Source: Amycolatopsis deserti
GTDB lineage: Bacteria; Actinomycetota; Actinomycetes; Mycobacteriales; Pseudonocardiaceae
Length of the DNA stretch: 64,000 nucleotides
Direction: 5' to 3'
NCBI RefSeq assembly: GCF_014653945.1
Contig: NZ_BNAU01000010.1
Coordinates: forward strand, 62,001 to 126,000
Positions 26,257 through 35,716 of the stretch are shown piece after piece. Each line of letters begins with the position of its first letter. Positions within the stretch are counted from its first letter, which is position 1. The notes below the pieces were generated by a model. The model saw only the letters and a list, made by a program, of their open reading frames with translations. It searched no databases and had not been told where the DNA came from. Made by a program: the position numbers and the translations under genes.

Positions 26257-27129
26257 ATGGCCCGCGTGACCGAGCCGAGCCGTTACGGCGACGGGGTCGC
26301 CGTGGTTGTCGTGACGTACTTCCCCGGTGAGGACCTCGACCGCTTCCTCGACAGCCTCGAAAAGGCGACCACCCGCGACGTCCACGTGGTCGTCGCCGAC
26401 AACGACTCCACCGATGACGCCCTCGACCGGGCCGAAAAGCGCACATACACCCACGTCCTGCGCATCGGCGAAAACCTCGGCTACGGCGGCGGCGCCAACC
26501 GCGGCGTGGCGGCCCTCGACGACCGCTACGGCTGGGTCGTCATCGCCAACCCCGACCTCGAGTGGGAACCCGGCTCGCTGGACACCCTCCTGGAAGCCGC
26601 CCGGCGATGGCCCCGCGGCGGCGCCTTCGGCCCGCTCATCCGCGACCCCGACGGCACCGTCTACCCCTCCGCCCGCCTGCTGCCCTCGCTCGGCCGCGGC
26701 GTCGGCCACGCCGTCTTCGGCAAGATCTGGCCCGCCAACCCGTGGACCCGCGCCTACCGCCAGGAACACGCCGCCCCGAGCGAACGCACCTCCGGCTGGT
26801 TGTCCGGCTCGTGCCAGCTCATCCGCCGGGAAGCGTGGGATTCGGTCGGCGGCTTCGACACCCGCTACTTCATGTACTTCGAGGACGTCGACCTCGGCGA
26901 CCGCATCGGCCGCGCCGGCTGGCTCAACGTGTACGTGCCCTCCGCCGCGGTCACGCACATCGGCGGCAAAGCCACGTCCCGCGCGCCGAAGAAGATGCTG
27001 GCCGCCCACCACGAGAGCGCTTACCGCTACCTCGCCGACCGCCACCAGGGCCTCGCCTGGAAACCGGTGCTGGCCGCGGTCAAGCTCGGCCTGAAGCTGC
27101 GCCTGAAGTTCGAGACGCGCGGCAAGTAA
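26257..27129 (+). CDS. wbbL: dTDP-rhamnosyltransferase WbbL (galactan linker)
   Basis: A 290-residue GT2 enzyme. WbbL adds L-rhamnose to GlcNAc-diphosphoryl-decaprenol, making the linker between peptidoglycan and arabinogalactan. Motifs: VAVVVVTYFPGEDLDRFL, VVADNDSTDD, ENLGYGGGANRG, IANPDLEW, MYFEDVDLGDRIGRAG. In M. tuberculosis rmlD-wbbL-manC lie together (Rv3266c-Rv3264c); here the same order is split by four extra glycosyltransferase genes. ATG 26257 has GTGGGGGC upstream; GTG 26266 is possible. It is essential in mycobacteria. Confidence 0.9.
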   Translation: MARVTEPSRYGDGVAVVVVTYFPGEDLDRFLDSLEKATTRDVHVVVADNDSTDDALDRAEKRTYTHVLRIGENLGYGGGANRGVAALDDRYGWVVIANPDLEWEPGSLDTLLEAARRWPRGGAFGPLIRDPDGTVYPSARLLPSLGRGVGHAVFGKIWPANPWTRAYRQEHAAPSERTSGWLSGSCQLIRREAWDSVGGFDTRYFMYFEDVDLGDRIGRAGWLNVYVPSAAVTHIGGKATSRAPKKMLAAHHESAYRYLADRHQGLAWKPVLAAVKLGLKLRLKFETRGK

Positions 27130-27136
27130 CGCGGCC

Positions 27137-27478
27137 CTACAGGCCTTCCAGCCGCCGCGCGAAGTCGGTGTTGCCGGTCTGCGTCTTGGTCGTCGGCACC
27201 AGCCCGTCGACCTCTTCCTCCGGCTGCACCGGCGTCATGTTCACGCGGGTGTCCGGTTTCGAGGCGGGCAGGCTGCCCTGCACCGACTCGATCACCGACG
27301 CCGGCACCACGGCCGTCGTGTCCGGGTCGTCCGCGTCGATCTTGTCGACGACGTCCCGGGGGATCTGCTGCGTGCTCGAAGCGTCCATCGGCGAGGTCGC
27401 GGCGTCCGGCGTCACGACGAACGCACCCCGGGACTGCGCCCTGGCCAGCAGAGCGTCCGCTCGATCGCGGGGGTCCAT
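27137..27478 (-). CDS. Hypothetical protein
   Basis: A 113-residue, hydrophilic, Asp/Thr/Pro-rich protein with no signal peptide, membrane helix or recognised motif. Codon use matches its neighbours (strong third-position G/C). It lies alone on the minus strand between wbbL, convergent with an 8-bp gap, and manC, divergent. Low complexity in the middle suggests disorder. I do not recognise the family. Confidence 0.6.
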   Translation of the reverse strand: MDPRDRADALLARAQSRGAFVVTPDAATSPMDASSTQQIPRDVVDKIDADDPDTTAVVPASVIESVQGSLPASKPDTRVNMTPVQPEEEVDGLVPTTKTQTGNTDFARRLEGL

Positions 27479-27621
27479 CCCCTAGGCCTCCCGACTCGAC
27501 GTGGGCCCTCTCCGAACGGGGCCCTCCGTGTGCTGTCTAGGGTAGGCCCTCCGGGCCGTCGCCGTCATTGTTTCCCGCGGCTTGTCGCCCACCGGTGCGT
27601 GATAACGGGAAGGATCTTGAC

Positions 27622-28701
27622 GTGACATCGGAACTTGATGTCGATGCCGTTGTGCTCGTGGGCGGTAAGGGAACCCGCCTGCGGCCGTTGACCCTGTCCG
27701 CCCCGAAACCGATGCTGCCCACCGCGGGCGTGCCGTTCCTGACCCACCTGCTGTCCCGGATCCGCGCCGCGGGGATCCGGCACGTGGTGCTCGGCACGTC
27801 CTACCGCGCCGAGGTGTTCGAGGAGCACTTCGGCGACGGCGCGTCGCTGGGGCTGGAAGTCGAGTACGTCGTCGAGGACGAGCCGCTGGACACCGGCGGC
27901 GCCATCCGCAACGTGGCCGGTTACCTGCGCGCCGACCACGCCGTGATCTTCAACGGGGACATCCTCTCCGGCGCCGACCTGCGCGCACTGGTCCAGACCC
28001 ATCTCGACACGAGCGCGGACGTCACGCTCCACCTGCAGCGCGTCGAGGACCCGAGCCGCTTCGGATCGGTGCCCACCGACGCCGACGGGCGGGTCACCGC
28101 GTTCCTGGAGAAGACCCCGAACCCGCCGACCGACCAGATCAACGCCGGCTGCTACGTGTTCCGCCGCCCGGTGCTGGAGTCGATCCCGGCCGGCCGCCGC
28201 GTGTCGGTCGAGCGCGAGACCTTCCCCGGCCTGCTGGAGGGCGGCGCGCACCTGCACGGGTTCGTCGACGCCTCCTACTGGCTCGACGTCGGCACCCCGG
28301 AGGCGTTCGTGCGCGGCAGCGCGGACCTGGTGCGCGGGCTCGCCCCCACCTCGGCGCTGCCCGGGCCGGCCGGCGAGGCCCTGGTCCTGCAGGGCGCGGA
28401 CGTCGCCGCGGACGCGACCGTCACCGGTGGCTCGACCATCGGCGGGGGTGCGCACGTCGCGTCCGGCGCCCGGATCGCCGGGTCGGTGCTGTTCGACCGG
28501 GTGTCCGTGGCGGAGAATGCGGTCGTGGAGAACTCCGTGCTGGGTGTGGGTGCGCGCGTCGGCAAGGGGGCGGTGCTCAAGGGCGTCGTCCTCGGGGACG
28601 GCGCGGTCGTCGGCGCCGGGTGCGAGTTGCTCGACGGCGCCCGCGTGTGGCCGGACGTGACCCTGCCCGACGGTTCGATCCGGTTCTCCAGCGACGCCTG
28701 A
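27622..28701 (+). CDS. manC: Mannose-1-phosphate guanylyltransferase (GDP-mannose pyrophosphorylase)
   Basis: It makes GDP-mannose from mannose-1-phosphate and GTP. The 359-residue form starts at GTG 27622 with GGGAAGGA seven bases upstream; an in-frame ATG at 27568 adds an unconserved tail. Nucleotidyltransferase domain: LVGGKGTRLRPLTLSAPKPM (residues 12-31), FNGDILSG, EKTPNPPTDQINAGCYVF. The C-terminal third is a left-handed beta-helix of hexapeptide repeats (VTGGSTIGGGAHVASGARI). The M. tuberculosis counterpart Rv3264c is called manB or manC. It supplies GDP-mannose for polyprenyl-phosphate-mannose users such as GT87 enzymes. TGATG joins it to the next gene. Confidence 0.92.
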   Translation: MTSELDVDAVVLVGGKGTRLRPLTLSAPKPMLPTAGVPFLTHLLSRIRAAGIRHVVLGTSYRAEVFEEHFGDGASLGLEVEYVVEDEPLDTGGAIRNVAGYLRADHAVIFNGDILSGADLRALVQTHLDTSADVTLHLQRVEDPSRFGSVPTDADGRVTAFLEKTPNPPTDQINAGCYVFRRPVLESIPAGRRVSVERETFPGLLEGGAHLHGFVDASYWLDVGTPEAFVRGSADLVRGLAPTSALPGPAGEALVLQGADVAADATVTGGSTIGGGAHVASGARIAGSVLFDRVSVAENAVVENSVLGVGARVGKGAVLKGVVLGDGAVVGAGCELLDGARVWPDVTLPDGSIRFSSDA

Positions 28702-29597
28702 TGCGTTACCGCCCGCCGTTCACCCTCGACCTCGACGCGGTCCTCCGGCCGCTGCGCCGGGGCAAGGGCGACCCGTGCCTGCGGGCGGACGAGCACGGCC
28801 GGACGTGGCTGACCGGCAACACCGCCGACGGTCCGGGAACGCTGGTGCTGCGCCGGTTCGCCGACGGCGAGATCGAGGCCGCGGCGTGGGGCCCGGGGGC
28901 GGACCGGCTCCTCGACGGGGTGCCCGCGCTGGTCGGCGCCGAGGACGACGACAGCGAGTTCGTCTCGCACCACGACCGGATCGCCGAGGTGCGGCGCCGC
29001 ATGCCGGGGCTGCGCCTGGGTGCGACCGGCCGGGTGTGGGACGTGCTGGTCCCGGCCGTGCTGGAGCAGAAGGTCACCGGTTACGAGGCGCGCCGGTCGT
29101 GGCGGGAGTTGTGCCGGTGGTTCGGCGAGCCGGCTCCGGGACCCGCTCCGGCGGGGATGCGGGTGCCGCCGACGCCGGAGGCGATCATGTCCATTCCGGA
29201 CTGGACGTGGCACCGGGCCGGCGTGGACCACAGCAGGCGCAAGGCGTTGATCTTCGCGGCGCAGGTGGCGCACCGGCTGGAGAAGGCGGTGGAGCTGCGT
29301 GGCGCGGAGGGGCGCGCGTGGCTGCGGAAGGTGCCGGGCATCGGGGTGTGGACCGCGTCGGAGGTCGCGCAGCGCGCGTGGGGTGACCCGGACGCGGTCA
29401 GCTTCGGCGACTTCCACATCCCGGCGGTGGTCGGGTACGCGCTGCTCGGCGAGCCCCTGGACGACGAGGGCCTGGCGGAGGTGCTGGCGCCCTACGCACC
29501 GCACCGGCAGCGCGCGGTGCGGTACCTGGAGGCGGCCGGGTTCTCGCGCCCGCGCTTCGGCCCGCGATTCTCGCCGCGGGACTACCGCGCCATGTGA
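28701..29597 (+). CDS. DNA-3-methyladenine glycosylase 2 family (AlkA-like) protein
   Basis: A 298-residue HhH-GPD protein. The helix-hairpin-helix LRKVPGIGVWTASEVAQRAW lies at about residues 208-227. The conserved aspartate follows at SFGDFHIPAVVG, where AlkA-type enzymes have their catalytic Asp. VLEQKVTGYEARRSW fits the family as well. It removes alkylated bases in repair. ATG 28701 overlaps the manC stop by one base (TGATG), so translation is coupled to a sugar-nucleotide gene. Its 3' end overlaps the convergent GntR gene by 16 bases. Confidence 0.85.
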   Translation: MRYRPPFTLDLDAVLRPLRRGKGDPCLRADEHGRTWLTGNTADGPGTLVLRRFADGEIEAAAWGPGADRLLDGVPALVGAEDDDSEFVSHHDRIAEVRRRMPGLRLGATGRVWDVLVPAVLEQKVTGYEARRSWRELCRWFGEPAPGPAPAGMRVPPTPEAIMSIPDWTWHRAGVDHSRRKALIFAAQVAHRLEKAVELRGAEGRAWLRKVPGIGVWTASEVAQRAWGDPDAVSFGDFHIPAVVGYALLGEPLDDEGLAEVLAPYAPHRQRAVRYLEAAGFSRPRFGPRFSPRDYRAM

Positions 29598-29944
29598 AGC
29601 GCGGCGCGCACGATCTTCAGCGCGTCCTCACCCGACAACCCCAACGCCCGGGTCACCGCGGCATACGTCTCGGCCGCTTCACGGGCCCGGGCCAGCGACT
29701 CGTCCCCCGCGGAGGCCACGAACGAACCCGCCCGGCCGCGCGTTTCGATCAGCCCCGCCTCCTCCAGTTCGCGGTAGGCGCGGGCGATCGTGTTCGGCGC
29801 GATGCCCAGCTCCTCCGCCAGCCCGCGCACCGTCGGCAGCTTCGTGCCCACCGCGAGCGCGCCGGAGTTGATCTGCCGCGCCAGCCCGGACCGCACCTGC
29901 TCGTACGGCGGCACCGCCGAGGACGGGTCGACCGAGACGATCAT
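29582..29944 (-). CDS. GntR-family regulator (short YtrA-like type)
   Basis: A 120-residue protein with an N-terminal winged helix-turn-helix: PPYEQVRSGLARQINSGAL, GTKLPTVRGLAEELGIAPNT, YRELEEAGLIETRGRAGSFV. There is a short C-terminal dimerising helix pair and no large effector domain. ATG 29944 overlaps the Nudix stop by four bases (ATGA), so it is the last gene of the GNAT-fbiA-fbiB-Nudix-GntR operon. It may autoregulate the operon or control an unlinked transporter, as YtrA relatives often do. Confidence 0.88.
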   Translation of the reverse strand: MIVSVDPSSAVPPYEQVRSGLARQINSGALAVGTKLPTVRGLAEELGIAPNTIARAYRELEEAGLIETRGRAGSFVASAGDESLARAREAAETYAAVTRALGLSGEDALKIVRAALHMAR

Positions 29945-30471
29945 TCGCACGCCGCCGCGATCAGCTCGGTCAGGTCCTCCGAACCGGGCGGCAGCGCGGT
30001 CAGCGGCCACCACCGCAGGTCGTCCGACTCCGCGCTGCGCACGGGCTCCGAACCGGCCGGCGCGGTCACCACGAACCGCACGTCGAAGTGCCGCGTCGGC
30101 ACCCCCAGCGAGCACGTGATCGGGTGCACGTCCAGGTGCACCGGCTCGGCCGAGATCGTCAGCCCGCTCATCCCGGACTCCTCGGTCGCCTCCCGCCACG
30201 CGGCGGCCGCCAGCGACGTGTCCGACTCCTCGCAGTGCCCGCCCAGCTGCAGCCACCGCCCGACGCGCGGGTGCAGCGTCAGCAGCACGTGCGACCGGGA
30301 AGCGTTCAGAACCACGGCTGAGGCGGTGATGTGCCCGGCCGCGCAGGACCGCCGGCACGCGTCCTCCCGCGCGGCGAGGAAACCCAGGAACGCGTGCCGC
30401 AGCGCCTCCTGCCCGGCCGTCCCCGGCTGCCACTTCTCCAGCGTCTCCGCGACATCGGCGTGCAGGCTCAC
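29941..30471 (-). CDS. Nudix hydrolase
   Basis: A 176-residue protein. The Nudix box runs from GGHCEES to REATEESGM (about residues 77-101), including all the metal-binding glutamates. It hydrolyses a nucleoside diphosphate linked to another group; the substrate is not readable. It sits directly after fbiB (four-base GTGA overlap). A housecleaning role on GTP- or LPPG-related side products of F420 synthesis is possible but inferred only from position. Confidence 0.9.
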   Translation of the reverse strand: MSLHADVAETLEKWQPGTAGQEALRHAFLGFLAAREDACRRSCAAGHITASAVVLNASRSHVLLTLHPRVGRWLQLGGHCEESDTSLAAAAWREATEESGMSGLTISAEPVHLDVHPITCSLGVPTRHFDVRFVVTAPAGSEPVRSAESDDLRWWPLTALPPGSEDLTELIAAACE

Positions 30472-31799
30472 AGTTCGACCAGCCCGTCCGTCACCGGCTC
30501 ACGGGGCTGGGCGGCGGTGGCCGGATGCCCGATCGCGACCGCGCCCAGCGGCTGCCACGACGGCTCCAGCCCCAGCACCTCGCGCACCACGTCGGCGGCG
30601 AAGATCGTCGACCCGATCCAGCACGACCCGAGGTCCTCCGCCGCCAGCGCCACCAGCAGCCCCTGCACCGCGGCACCGCCGGCGACGGTGAACATCGTCC
30701 GCTCGCAGGCGTTGCGCCGCTCGTCCGGATACGTGTGCGCGCCGTCCGGCACCAGGAACGGGATCACCACTTCGGGCGCCTCGAACAGGATGTCGCCCCG
30801 GGCCACCCGCCGAGCGATCTGCTCCTCGGTGAACGCGTCACGGGCCAGGTCCGCCCGCCACGCCTCGCGCATCGCCTCCAGCAGCTTCGTCCGCAGCCCG
30901 CGGTCGCGCAGCCACACGAACCGCACCGGCCGCGTGTGGTGCGGCGCGGGCGCGGTCAGCCCGGCGCCGATCGCGCGGCGCAGCGCGTCCGGATCGACCG
31001 GCTCGTCGGTGAACGAGCGCACCGACCGGCGCACCAGCACCGCCTCACGACGGCCCTGCGCGATCGCCTCGCGCGTGCCGAGGGAGAACATGTCCTCCTC
31101 CGACGGCCGCACCAGCTTCCGCGCGGTCGACCCGTCGTCGGCGATCTCCAGCCCGCGCACCACCGCGACCGGCGTCGCGGTCAGCTTGCCCTTCACCAGG
31201 TCCGCGGCCGCCGCGATCTCGTCGGCCACCGCGATCTCGGTGACCTGCAGCTCGTTGCCCTGGCCGTCGACCTCGCCCTCGTAGGAGTGCAGCACGCGCA
31301 GCCCGCTCGCGCCGATGGCGTTGTCGGTCTGCCCGACCCGCCACGCCCGGCCCATCGTGTCGGTGATGACCACCGCGACCTCGACGCCCAGCCGCTCGCG
31401 CAACCCGTTGCGCAGCGCCAGCGCCGAGGCGTCCGGATCGGCGGGCAGCAGCGCGATCTCGTCACCGGCCACATTGGACGCGTCGACCCCGGAAGCGGCC
31501 TGCACGATGCCGATCCGGTTCTGCGTGATCAGAGTCCGGTTGAACCGGGCCAGCACCCGCACCGACTCCTGCTCGACCAGCTCGCGCCGGGCCGCGTCGC
31601 GGGCTTCCGGGTCACTGGGCACGCGCACCAGCCGTCCCTCGATCTTCGACACGACCTTGCTGGTGACCACCAGCACGTCACCGGAACGCAGCCAGGGGGC
31701 GGCGGTCGCGATCGCGCCGGTCAGGTCGTCGCCCGGCCGGAACTCCGGCAGGCCCTCGATCGGCAGGATCTCCAGCCGCGCGGCGGAGTGGTCACTCAA
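30468..31799 (-). CDS. fbiB: F420 gamma-glutamyl ligase / dehydro-F420 reductase FbiB
   Basis: A bifunctional enzyme finishing coenzyme F420. The N-terminal CofE-like ligase (about 1-240: [35 protein letters not shown]) adds glutamates. The C-terminal FMN nitroreductase-like domain (about 250-443: [48 protein letters not shown]) reduces dehydro-F420. The 443 residues match M. tuberculosis FbiB closely in length. TTG 31799 overlaps the fbiA stop by eight bases; an ATG 57 bases earlier would run deep into fbiA. Confidence 0.95.
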   Translation of the reverse strand: MSDHSAARLEILPIEGLPEFRPGDDLTGAIATAAPWLRSGDVLVVTSKVVSKIEGRLVRVPSDPEARDAARRELVEQESVRVLARFNRTLITQNRIGIVQAASGVDASNVAGDEIALLPADPDASALALRNGLRERLGVEVAVVITDTMGRAWRVGQTDNAIGASGLRVLHSYEGEVDGQGNELQVTEIAVADEIAAAADLVKGKLTATPVAVVRGLEIADDGSTARKLVRPSEEDMFSLGTREAIAQGRREAVLVRRSVRSFTDEPVDPDALRRAIGAGLTAPAPHHTRPVRFVWLRDRGLRTKLLEAMREAWRADLARDAFTEEQIARRVARGDILFEAPEVVIPFLVPDGAHTYPDERRNACERTMFTVAGGAAVQGLLVALAAEDLGSCWIGSTIFAADVVREVLGLEPSWQPLGAVAIGHPATAAQPREPVTDGLVEL

Positions 31800-32787
31800 C
31801 TTCGGCTCCCGCGAGTTCGAGCGCGGCGCGCGCCATCGCCGCGGTGGCGTCCACATCGGACATCAGCAGCGGCACCGCCCGCACCGCGACGCCCGGCACG
31901 TGCACGGTCTCGCCCTCGGCGACCAGCCAGCCGTCGAGCAGGCCGTCCTCCGAGGTCTGCCGCGATCCGTAGTGGATGCCGACGGCCTCGGCCGAGGTCT
32001 CCACCCCGATGGCGGTCAGGCACGCGTCGGCCATGCCGCGCACCGGCTTGCCGCTGATGATCGGCGACACCCCGACCACCCCGGCGTCGGTCTTGCGCAG
32101 CGCCTCCGTCACGCCCGGCACGGCCAGCACGGTGCCGACCGAGACGACCGGATTGGACGGTGCGAACAGGACCGCGTCGGCCTCCGCGATGGCGTCCAGC
32201 ACACCCGGCGCCGGCTTGGCCTCCTCGACCCCGACCGGCACGATCGAATGCGCCCGCGGTTCGGCCCGGTAGCGCACCCACCACTCCTGGAAGTGGATCG
32301 CCTTGCGGTTGCCCGGGTCCTCCGGATCGTCGATGACGACGTGGGTCTCGACCCGGTCGTCGGTCATCGGCAGCAGCCGCACGCCCGGCTGCCACCGGTC
32401 GCACAGCGCCTCGGTGACCGCGGACAGCGGGTAGCCCGCGCGCAGCATCCGCGTGCGGATCAGGTGGGTGGCGATGTCCTTGTCGCCGAGGCCGAACCAG
32501 GTCGGCTCGGCGCCGTAGGCCGCCAGCTCCTCCTTCACCACCCAGGTCTCGCCCTGGTGCCCCCAGCCGCGCTCGGTGTCGATGCCACCGCCCAGCGTGT
32601 ACATGCAGGTGTCCAGGTCCGGCGCGATCCGCAGACCGTGCATCCACACGTCGTCACCGGTGTTGACCACCGCGGTGATCTCGTGCGTCGACTCCCCAGG
32701 GCCGATCGGGGGCAGACCCAGCGCGGCTTTCACTCCGAGCAGGAAGCGGGCGCCGCCCACCCCGCCGACAACTACGACAACCTTCAC
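31792..32787 (-). CDS. fbiA: Phospholactate/phosphoenolpyruvate transferase FbiA
   Basis: FbiA joins the activated phospho-acid guanosine intermediate to FO, giving (dehydro)F420-0. The 331-residue protein begins [19 protein letters not shown] (GTG 32787). It has [22 protein letters not shown] and [16 protein letters not shown], and [11 protein letters not shown] near the substrate pocket. Length equals the M. tuberculosis protein. The start overlaps the GNAT gene's stop by four bases (GTGA). FbiC and FbiD are not in the window. Confidence 0.96.
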   Translation of the reverse strand: MKVVVVVGGVGGARFLLGVKAALGLPPIGPGESTHEITAVVNTGDDVWMHGLRIAPDLDTCMYTLGGGIDTERGWGHQGETWVVKEELAAYGAEPTWFGLGDKDIATHLIRTRMLRAGYPLSAVTEALCDRWQPGVRLLPMTDDRVETHVVIDDPEDPGNRKAIHFQEWWVRYRAEPRAHSIVPVGVEEAKPAPGVLDAIAEADAVLFAPSNPVVSVGTVLAVPGVTEALRKTDAGVVGVSPIISGKPVRGMADACLTAIGVETSAEAVGIHYGSRQTSEDGLLDGWLVAEGETVHVPGVAVRAVPLLMSDVDATAAMARAALELAGAEVE

Positions 32788-33530
32788 AGCGAGCGATCCT
32801 CGCACGCCCGGGGGCCCGGAACCCAGTAGCGGTACCTGTGGTGCTCGGCGAACCCGAGCCGCTCGTAGAACGCGAGCGCTCCCGCGTTGTCCACGGCGAC
32901 CTGGAGCACGGTCCGCGTCGCGCCGCGGTCGGCCGCCCACGGGCCGCACGCGGCCATCAACGCCGAGGCCAAGCCGCGGCGGCGGTACTCCGGCCGGACC
33001 GCCAGCCGGGCGATGTGCAGGACGTCGTCGGCCACCGCCGCACGCACCGCGCCGGCTGTGACTCCCATCACTTCGGCGACGGCGTACCCGACTTCGCCGG
33101 TGGTCAGCACGTGCCGCTCGGCGTCCGTCGGCTCGGGTCGTCCGATGGTCAGCTCCCACCAGCCGGCGGTCGGCTCCGGGAGGACGGGCACCTCGCCGTC
33201 GCGCGCGCCGAGCGGACCGGTGAGCACGGCCACCAGGTGCCCGGCGGCGTGACCGGTGTTCGGCACCCAGCCGGCGGCCTCGATCGCGCGCTCGTTCGCG
33301 CTGCCGGCGACCACCTGCACGACCGGCGGGATCCGGTGGGCGTGGGCGAAGTCACAAACAGCCGTCAGCGCGCTCCCGGTCGGCACCCCCGGGTCGCCGA
33401 CGGCCAGCGCGCTGTTGGCGCGTCCGGTGAACCCGCCGGCGGCGCGAAGCCGCCAGTCACCGATCTTGTCCACGGTCACGGCGGGCCACGCGTCGGCGCA
33501 GCGCAGTTCGAGCGTCTCGGAGGAGTCCAC
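32784..33530 (-). CDS. GNAT acetyltransferase (cg3035/Rv0428c-like)
   Basis: A 248-residue protein and first gene of the F420 operon. The N-terminal half has the tryptophan/arginine pattern of this subfamily (AWPAVTVDKIGDWRLRAAGG, FTGRANSALAVGDP). The C-terminal GNAT core carries LAVRPEYRRRGLASALMAA (acetyl-CoA loop) and AVDNAGALAFYERLGF. GTG 33530 follows GGGGAC. Why an acetyltransferase leads this operon is unknown. fbiA starts inside its stop codon. Confidence 0.88.
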   Translation of the reverse strand: MDSSETLELRCADAWPAVTVDKIGDWRLRAAGGFTGRANSALAVGDPGVPTGSALTAVCDFAHAHRIPPVVQVVAGSANERAIEAAGWVPNTGHAAGHLVAVLTGPLGARDGEVPVLPEPTAGWWELTIGRPEPTDAERHVLTTGEVGYAVAEVMGVTAGAVRAAVADDVLHIARLAVRPEYRRRGLASALMAACGPWAADRGATRTVLQVAVDNAGALAFYERLGFAEHHRYRYWVPGPRACEDRSL

Positions 33531-33647
33531 GTCCCCATTGTGCTCGCCGATGGGCGGATTAAGGGTGGCCTCACTTTGGAAGGTTCCCGCCTCGGCGCGT
33601 AATGTCCAGGATCGGTAGTGGATCCTTGGACCTAGCTGGAGATCGCA

Positions 33648-33968
33648 GTGACGTACGTGATTGCCGAGCCCTGCGTCGACGTGCTCGACAAGGCGTGCAT
33701 CGACGAATGCCCCGTCGACTGCATTTACGAAGGCGACCGCATGCTCTACATCCACCCGGACGAGTGCGTGGACTGCGGTGCGTGCGAGCCGGTGTGCCCG
33801 GTCGAGGCGATCTACTACGAGGACGACGTGCCGGACGAGTGGGCCGAGTACACCAAGGCCAACGTCGACTTCTTCGACAGCCTCGGCTCGCCCGGCGGCG
33901 CCTCGAAGGTCGGCAAGACCAGCAACGATCCGCAGTGGATCAAGGACCTGCCCCCGCAGGGCGAATGA
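33648..33968 (+). CDS. fdxA: Seven-iron ferredoxin FdxA
   Basis: A 106-residue electron carrier of the [3Fe-4S][4Fe-4S] type. The cysteine motifs are [17 protein letters not shown] near the start and [12 protein letters not shown] at about residues 39-50, followed by the usual long acidic C-terminal tail. GTG 33648 has CTGGAGA upstream. dapC starts inside its stop (ATGA), as in M. tuberculosis Rv1177-Rv1178. Confidence 0.96.
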   Translation: MTYVIAEPCVDVLDKACIDECPVDCIYEGDRMLYIHPDECVDCGACEPVCPVEAIYYEDDVPDEWAEYTKANVDFFDSLGSPGGASKVGKTSNDPQWIKDLPPQGE

Positions 33969-35059
33969 ACCGCGGCGGTACCGGTCTGCCCGACTTCCCG
34001 TGGGACTCGCTCGCCGAGCCCACGGCACGGGCGAAGTCCCACCCGGGCGGCCTCGTCGACCTCTCGGTCGGCACGCCGGTCGACCCGGTGCCCGAGTCGA
34101 TCCGCGCCGCCCTGGCGTCGGTCTCGGAAATCCCCGGGTACCCGACCACCCACGGCACGCCCGAGCTGCGTGCGGCGGCGGTCGAGGCGCTGAGCCGCCG
34201 GCACGGCGTCACGGGCGTCGACCCGGCGACGGTGCTGCCCACCATCGGGTCCAAGGAGCTGGTCGCCTGGCTGCCGCGGCTTCTCGGTGCCGAGCCGGGC
34301 GACACAGTGGTGATCCCCGAGCTGGCCTACCCGACCTACGAGGTCGGCGCGCTGCTGGCCGGCGCCGGGATCCTGCGCACTGACGACCCGCGCGGCCTCG
34401 CCGAGCCGCCCGCGATCGTCTGGCTGAACTCGCCGTCCAACCCGACCGGACGCGTGCTGGGCGCCGACGCGCTGCGCGGGATCGTCGAGTGGGCGCGTGA
34501 GCGGGACGTGATCGTGGTCTCCGACGAGTGCTACCTCGCGCTGGGCTGGGACGCCGATCCGGTGTCGATCCTGCACCCGTCGGTGTGCGGCGGCCGCCAC
34601 GACAACCTGCTGGCCGTGCACTCGCTGTCCAAGTCCGCGAACCTGGCCAGCTACCGCGCCGGGTTCGTCACGGGCGACCCGGAGCTCGTCGCCGGGCTGC
34701 TGGCGGTGCGCAAGCACGCCGGCATGATCGTGCCGCGCCCGGTCCAGGAGGCGATGACCGCCGCACTGGCCGACGACGGCGCGCTGGCGCTGCAGCGCGA
34801 CCGCTACGCCCGCCGCCGCCTGGTGCTGCAGAAGGCGTTGCAGGACAACGGTTTCCGCATCGACCACTCCGAGGCTGGGCTCTACCTGTGGGCCACCCGC
34901 GGTGAGGACTCCTGGCAGACCGTGCAGTGGCTGTCCGAGCGCGGGATCCTGGTCGCGCCGGGCACGTTCTACGGCCCCGCGGGCGGTGAGCACGTGCGAG
35001 TGGCGCTGACCGCGACCGACGAGCGCGTCGAAGCCGCGGCCGAGCGCCTCGGTCAGTAG
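33965..35059 (+). CDS. dapC: Succinyldiaminopimelate transaminase DapC (actinobacterial type)
   Basis: A PLP aminotransferase of the succinylase branch of lysine/meso-DAP synthesis. The 364-residue protein shows fold-type I landmarks: [38 protein letters not shown] and the PLP lysine in [16 protein letters not shown]. It matches the actinobacterial DapC family (TIGR03539). ATG 33965 overlaps the fdxA stop by four bases. dapD and dapE lie 3-5 kb downstream. Confidence 0.92.
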   Translation: MNRGGTGLPDFPWDSLAEPTARAKSHPGGLVDLSVGTPVDPVPESIRAALASVSEIPGYPTTHGTPELRAAAVEALSRRHGVTGVDPATVLPTIGSKELVAWLPRLLGAEPGDTVVIPELAYPTYEVGALLAGAGILRTDDPRGLAEPPAIVWLNSPSNPTGRVLGADALRGIVEWARERDVIVVSDECYLALGWDADPVSILHPSVCGGRHDNLLAVHSLSKSANLASYRAGFVTGDPELVAGLLAVRKHAGMIVPRPVQEAMTAALADDGALALQRDRYARRRLVLQKALQDNGFRIDHSEAGLYLWATRGEDSWQTVQWLSERGILVAPGTFYGPAGGEHVRVALTATDERVEAAAERLGQ

Positions 35060-35649
35060 TCGCGGCCGCTGATTCCCCGGTAGACGAACCGGGTGAGCGC
35101 CTCGATCGCCTCGTCCTCGGTGAGGTCCGTCACCCCGTCGTGCCACAGCTGGGCGAAGCTGTCGACCACCGCGGTCATCATCGTGACGCTCGCCAGCGGT
35201 GAGCCGGGCAGGCGGTGGCCCGCCTTGGTCACGTAGTCCACGTGATCGGTGATCTCCTCGTTCTGCACCCGGGTGAACTCGTTGAGCTTGGCCGCGAAGT
35301 CCTCGTTGACCTGGGCCGCCTGCCGCAGGGCGCGCAGGGTCGCCGCGTGCTCGGCGTAGAAGCGCCAGTACTCCGCGACGTGGAACCGGACCGCAGCGGG
35401 GTCGGTGAAGTCCGGGCTGTGCTCAGGGCGGTCCACGCTCTCGTCGCCGGCCGCCTCCAGGTCTGCCAGCAGTGACTCGAGCAGTTCTTCCTTGCCGGCG
35501 AAGTGGTTGTAGAACGACCCGGCCGCCCGGCCCGCTTCGGCCGTGATGTCGGTGATCTTCGTGCTCAGGTAGCCCCGAGTGGCGAACAGGCGCTGCGCGG
35601 CGGCCTTCAACGCGGCCTCGGTCTCCGCGGCCTTCTCCTTGCGCTTCAC
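35053..35649 (-). CDS. TetR-family repressor of the divergent flavin monooxygenase
   Basis: A 198-residue protein. The helix-turn-helix is KAAAQRLFATRGYLSTKIT then ITAEAGRAAGSFYNHFAGKE (about residues 15-55). The larger C-terminal domain is of the inducer-binding kind. GTG 35649 is preceded by a perfect AAGGAGG. It is divergent from the FAD monooxygenase, with palindromes in the 70-bp gap. The 3' end overlaps dapC by seven bases. Confidence 0.9.
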   Translation of the reverse strand: MKRKEKAAETEAALKAAAQRLFATRGYLSTKITDITAEAGRAAGSFYNHFAGKEELLESLLADLEAAGDESVDRPEHSPDFTDPAAVRFHVAEYWRFYAEHAATLRALRQAAQVNEDFAAKLNEFTRVQNEEITDHVDYVTKAGHRLPGSPLASVTMMTAVVDSFAQLWHDGVTDLTEDEAIEALTRFVYRGISGRDY

Positions 35650-35687
35650 GGCACCTCCTTGACGGGAGCACGCTAGCAAGTCCATTA

Positions 35688-35716
35688 TGAATCTGAATTC
35701 AGTGAATGGAGATTCA
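35688..35716. promoter_or_regulatory. Probable TetR operator between tetR and FAD monooxygenase
   Basis: CTGAATTCAG (35693-35702) is a perfect 10-bp palindrome. TGAATC (35688-35693) and GATTCA (35711-35716) form a wider inverted pair around it. AT-rich sequence here stands out from the GC-rich surroundings. Confidence 0.6.

Noticed and set aside
33560-33580. Possible IdeR/DmdR iron box TTAAGGGTGGCCTCACTTT before fdxA
   Set aside because: By eye only about 9 of 19 positions match the consensus and the symmetry is off by one base.
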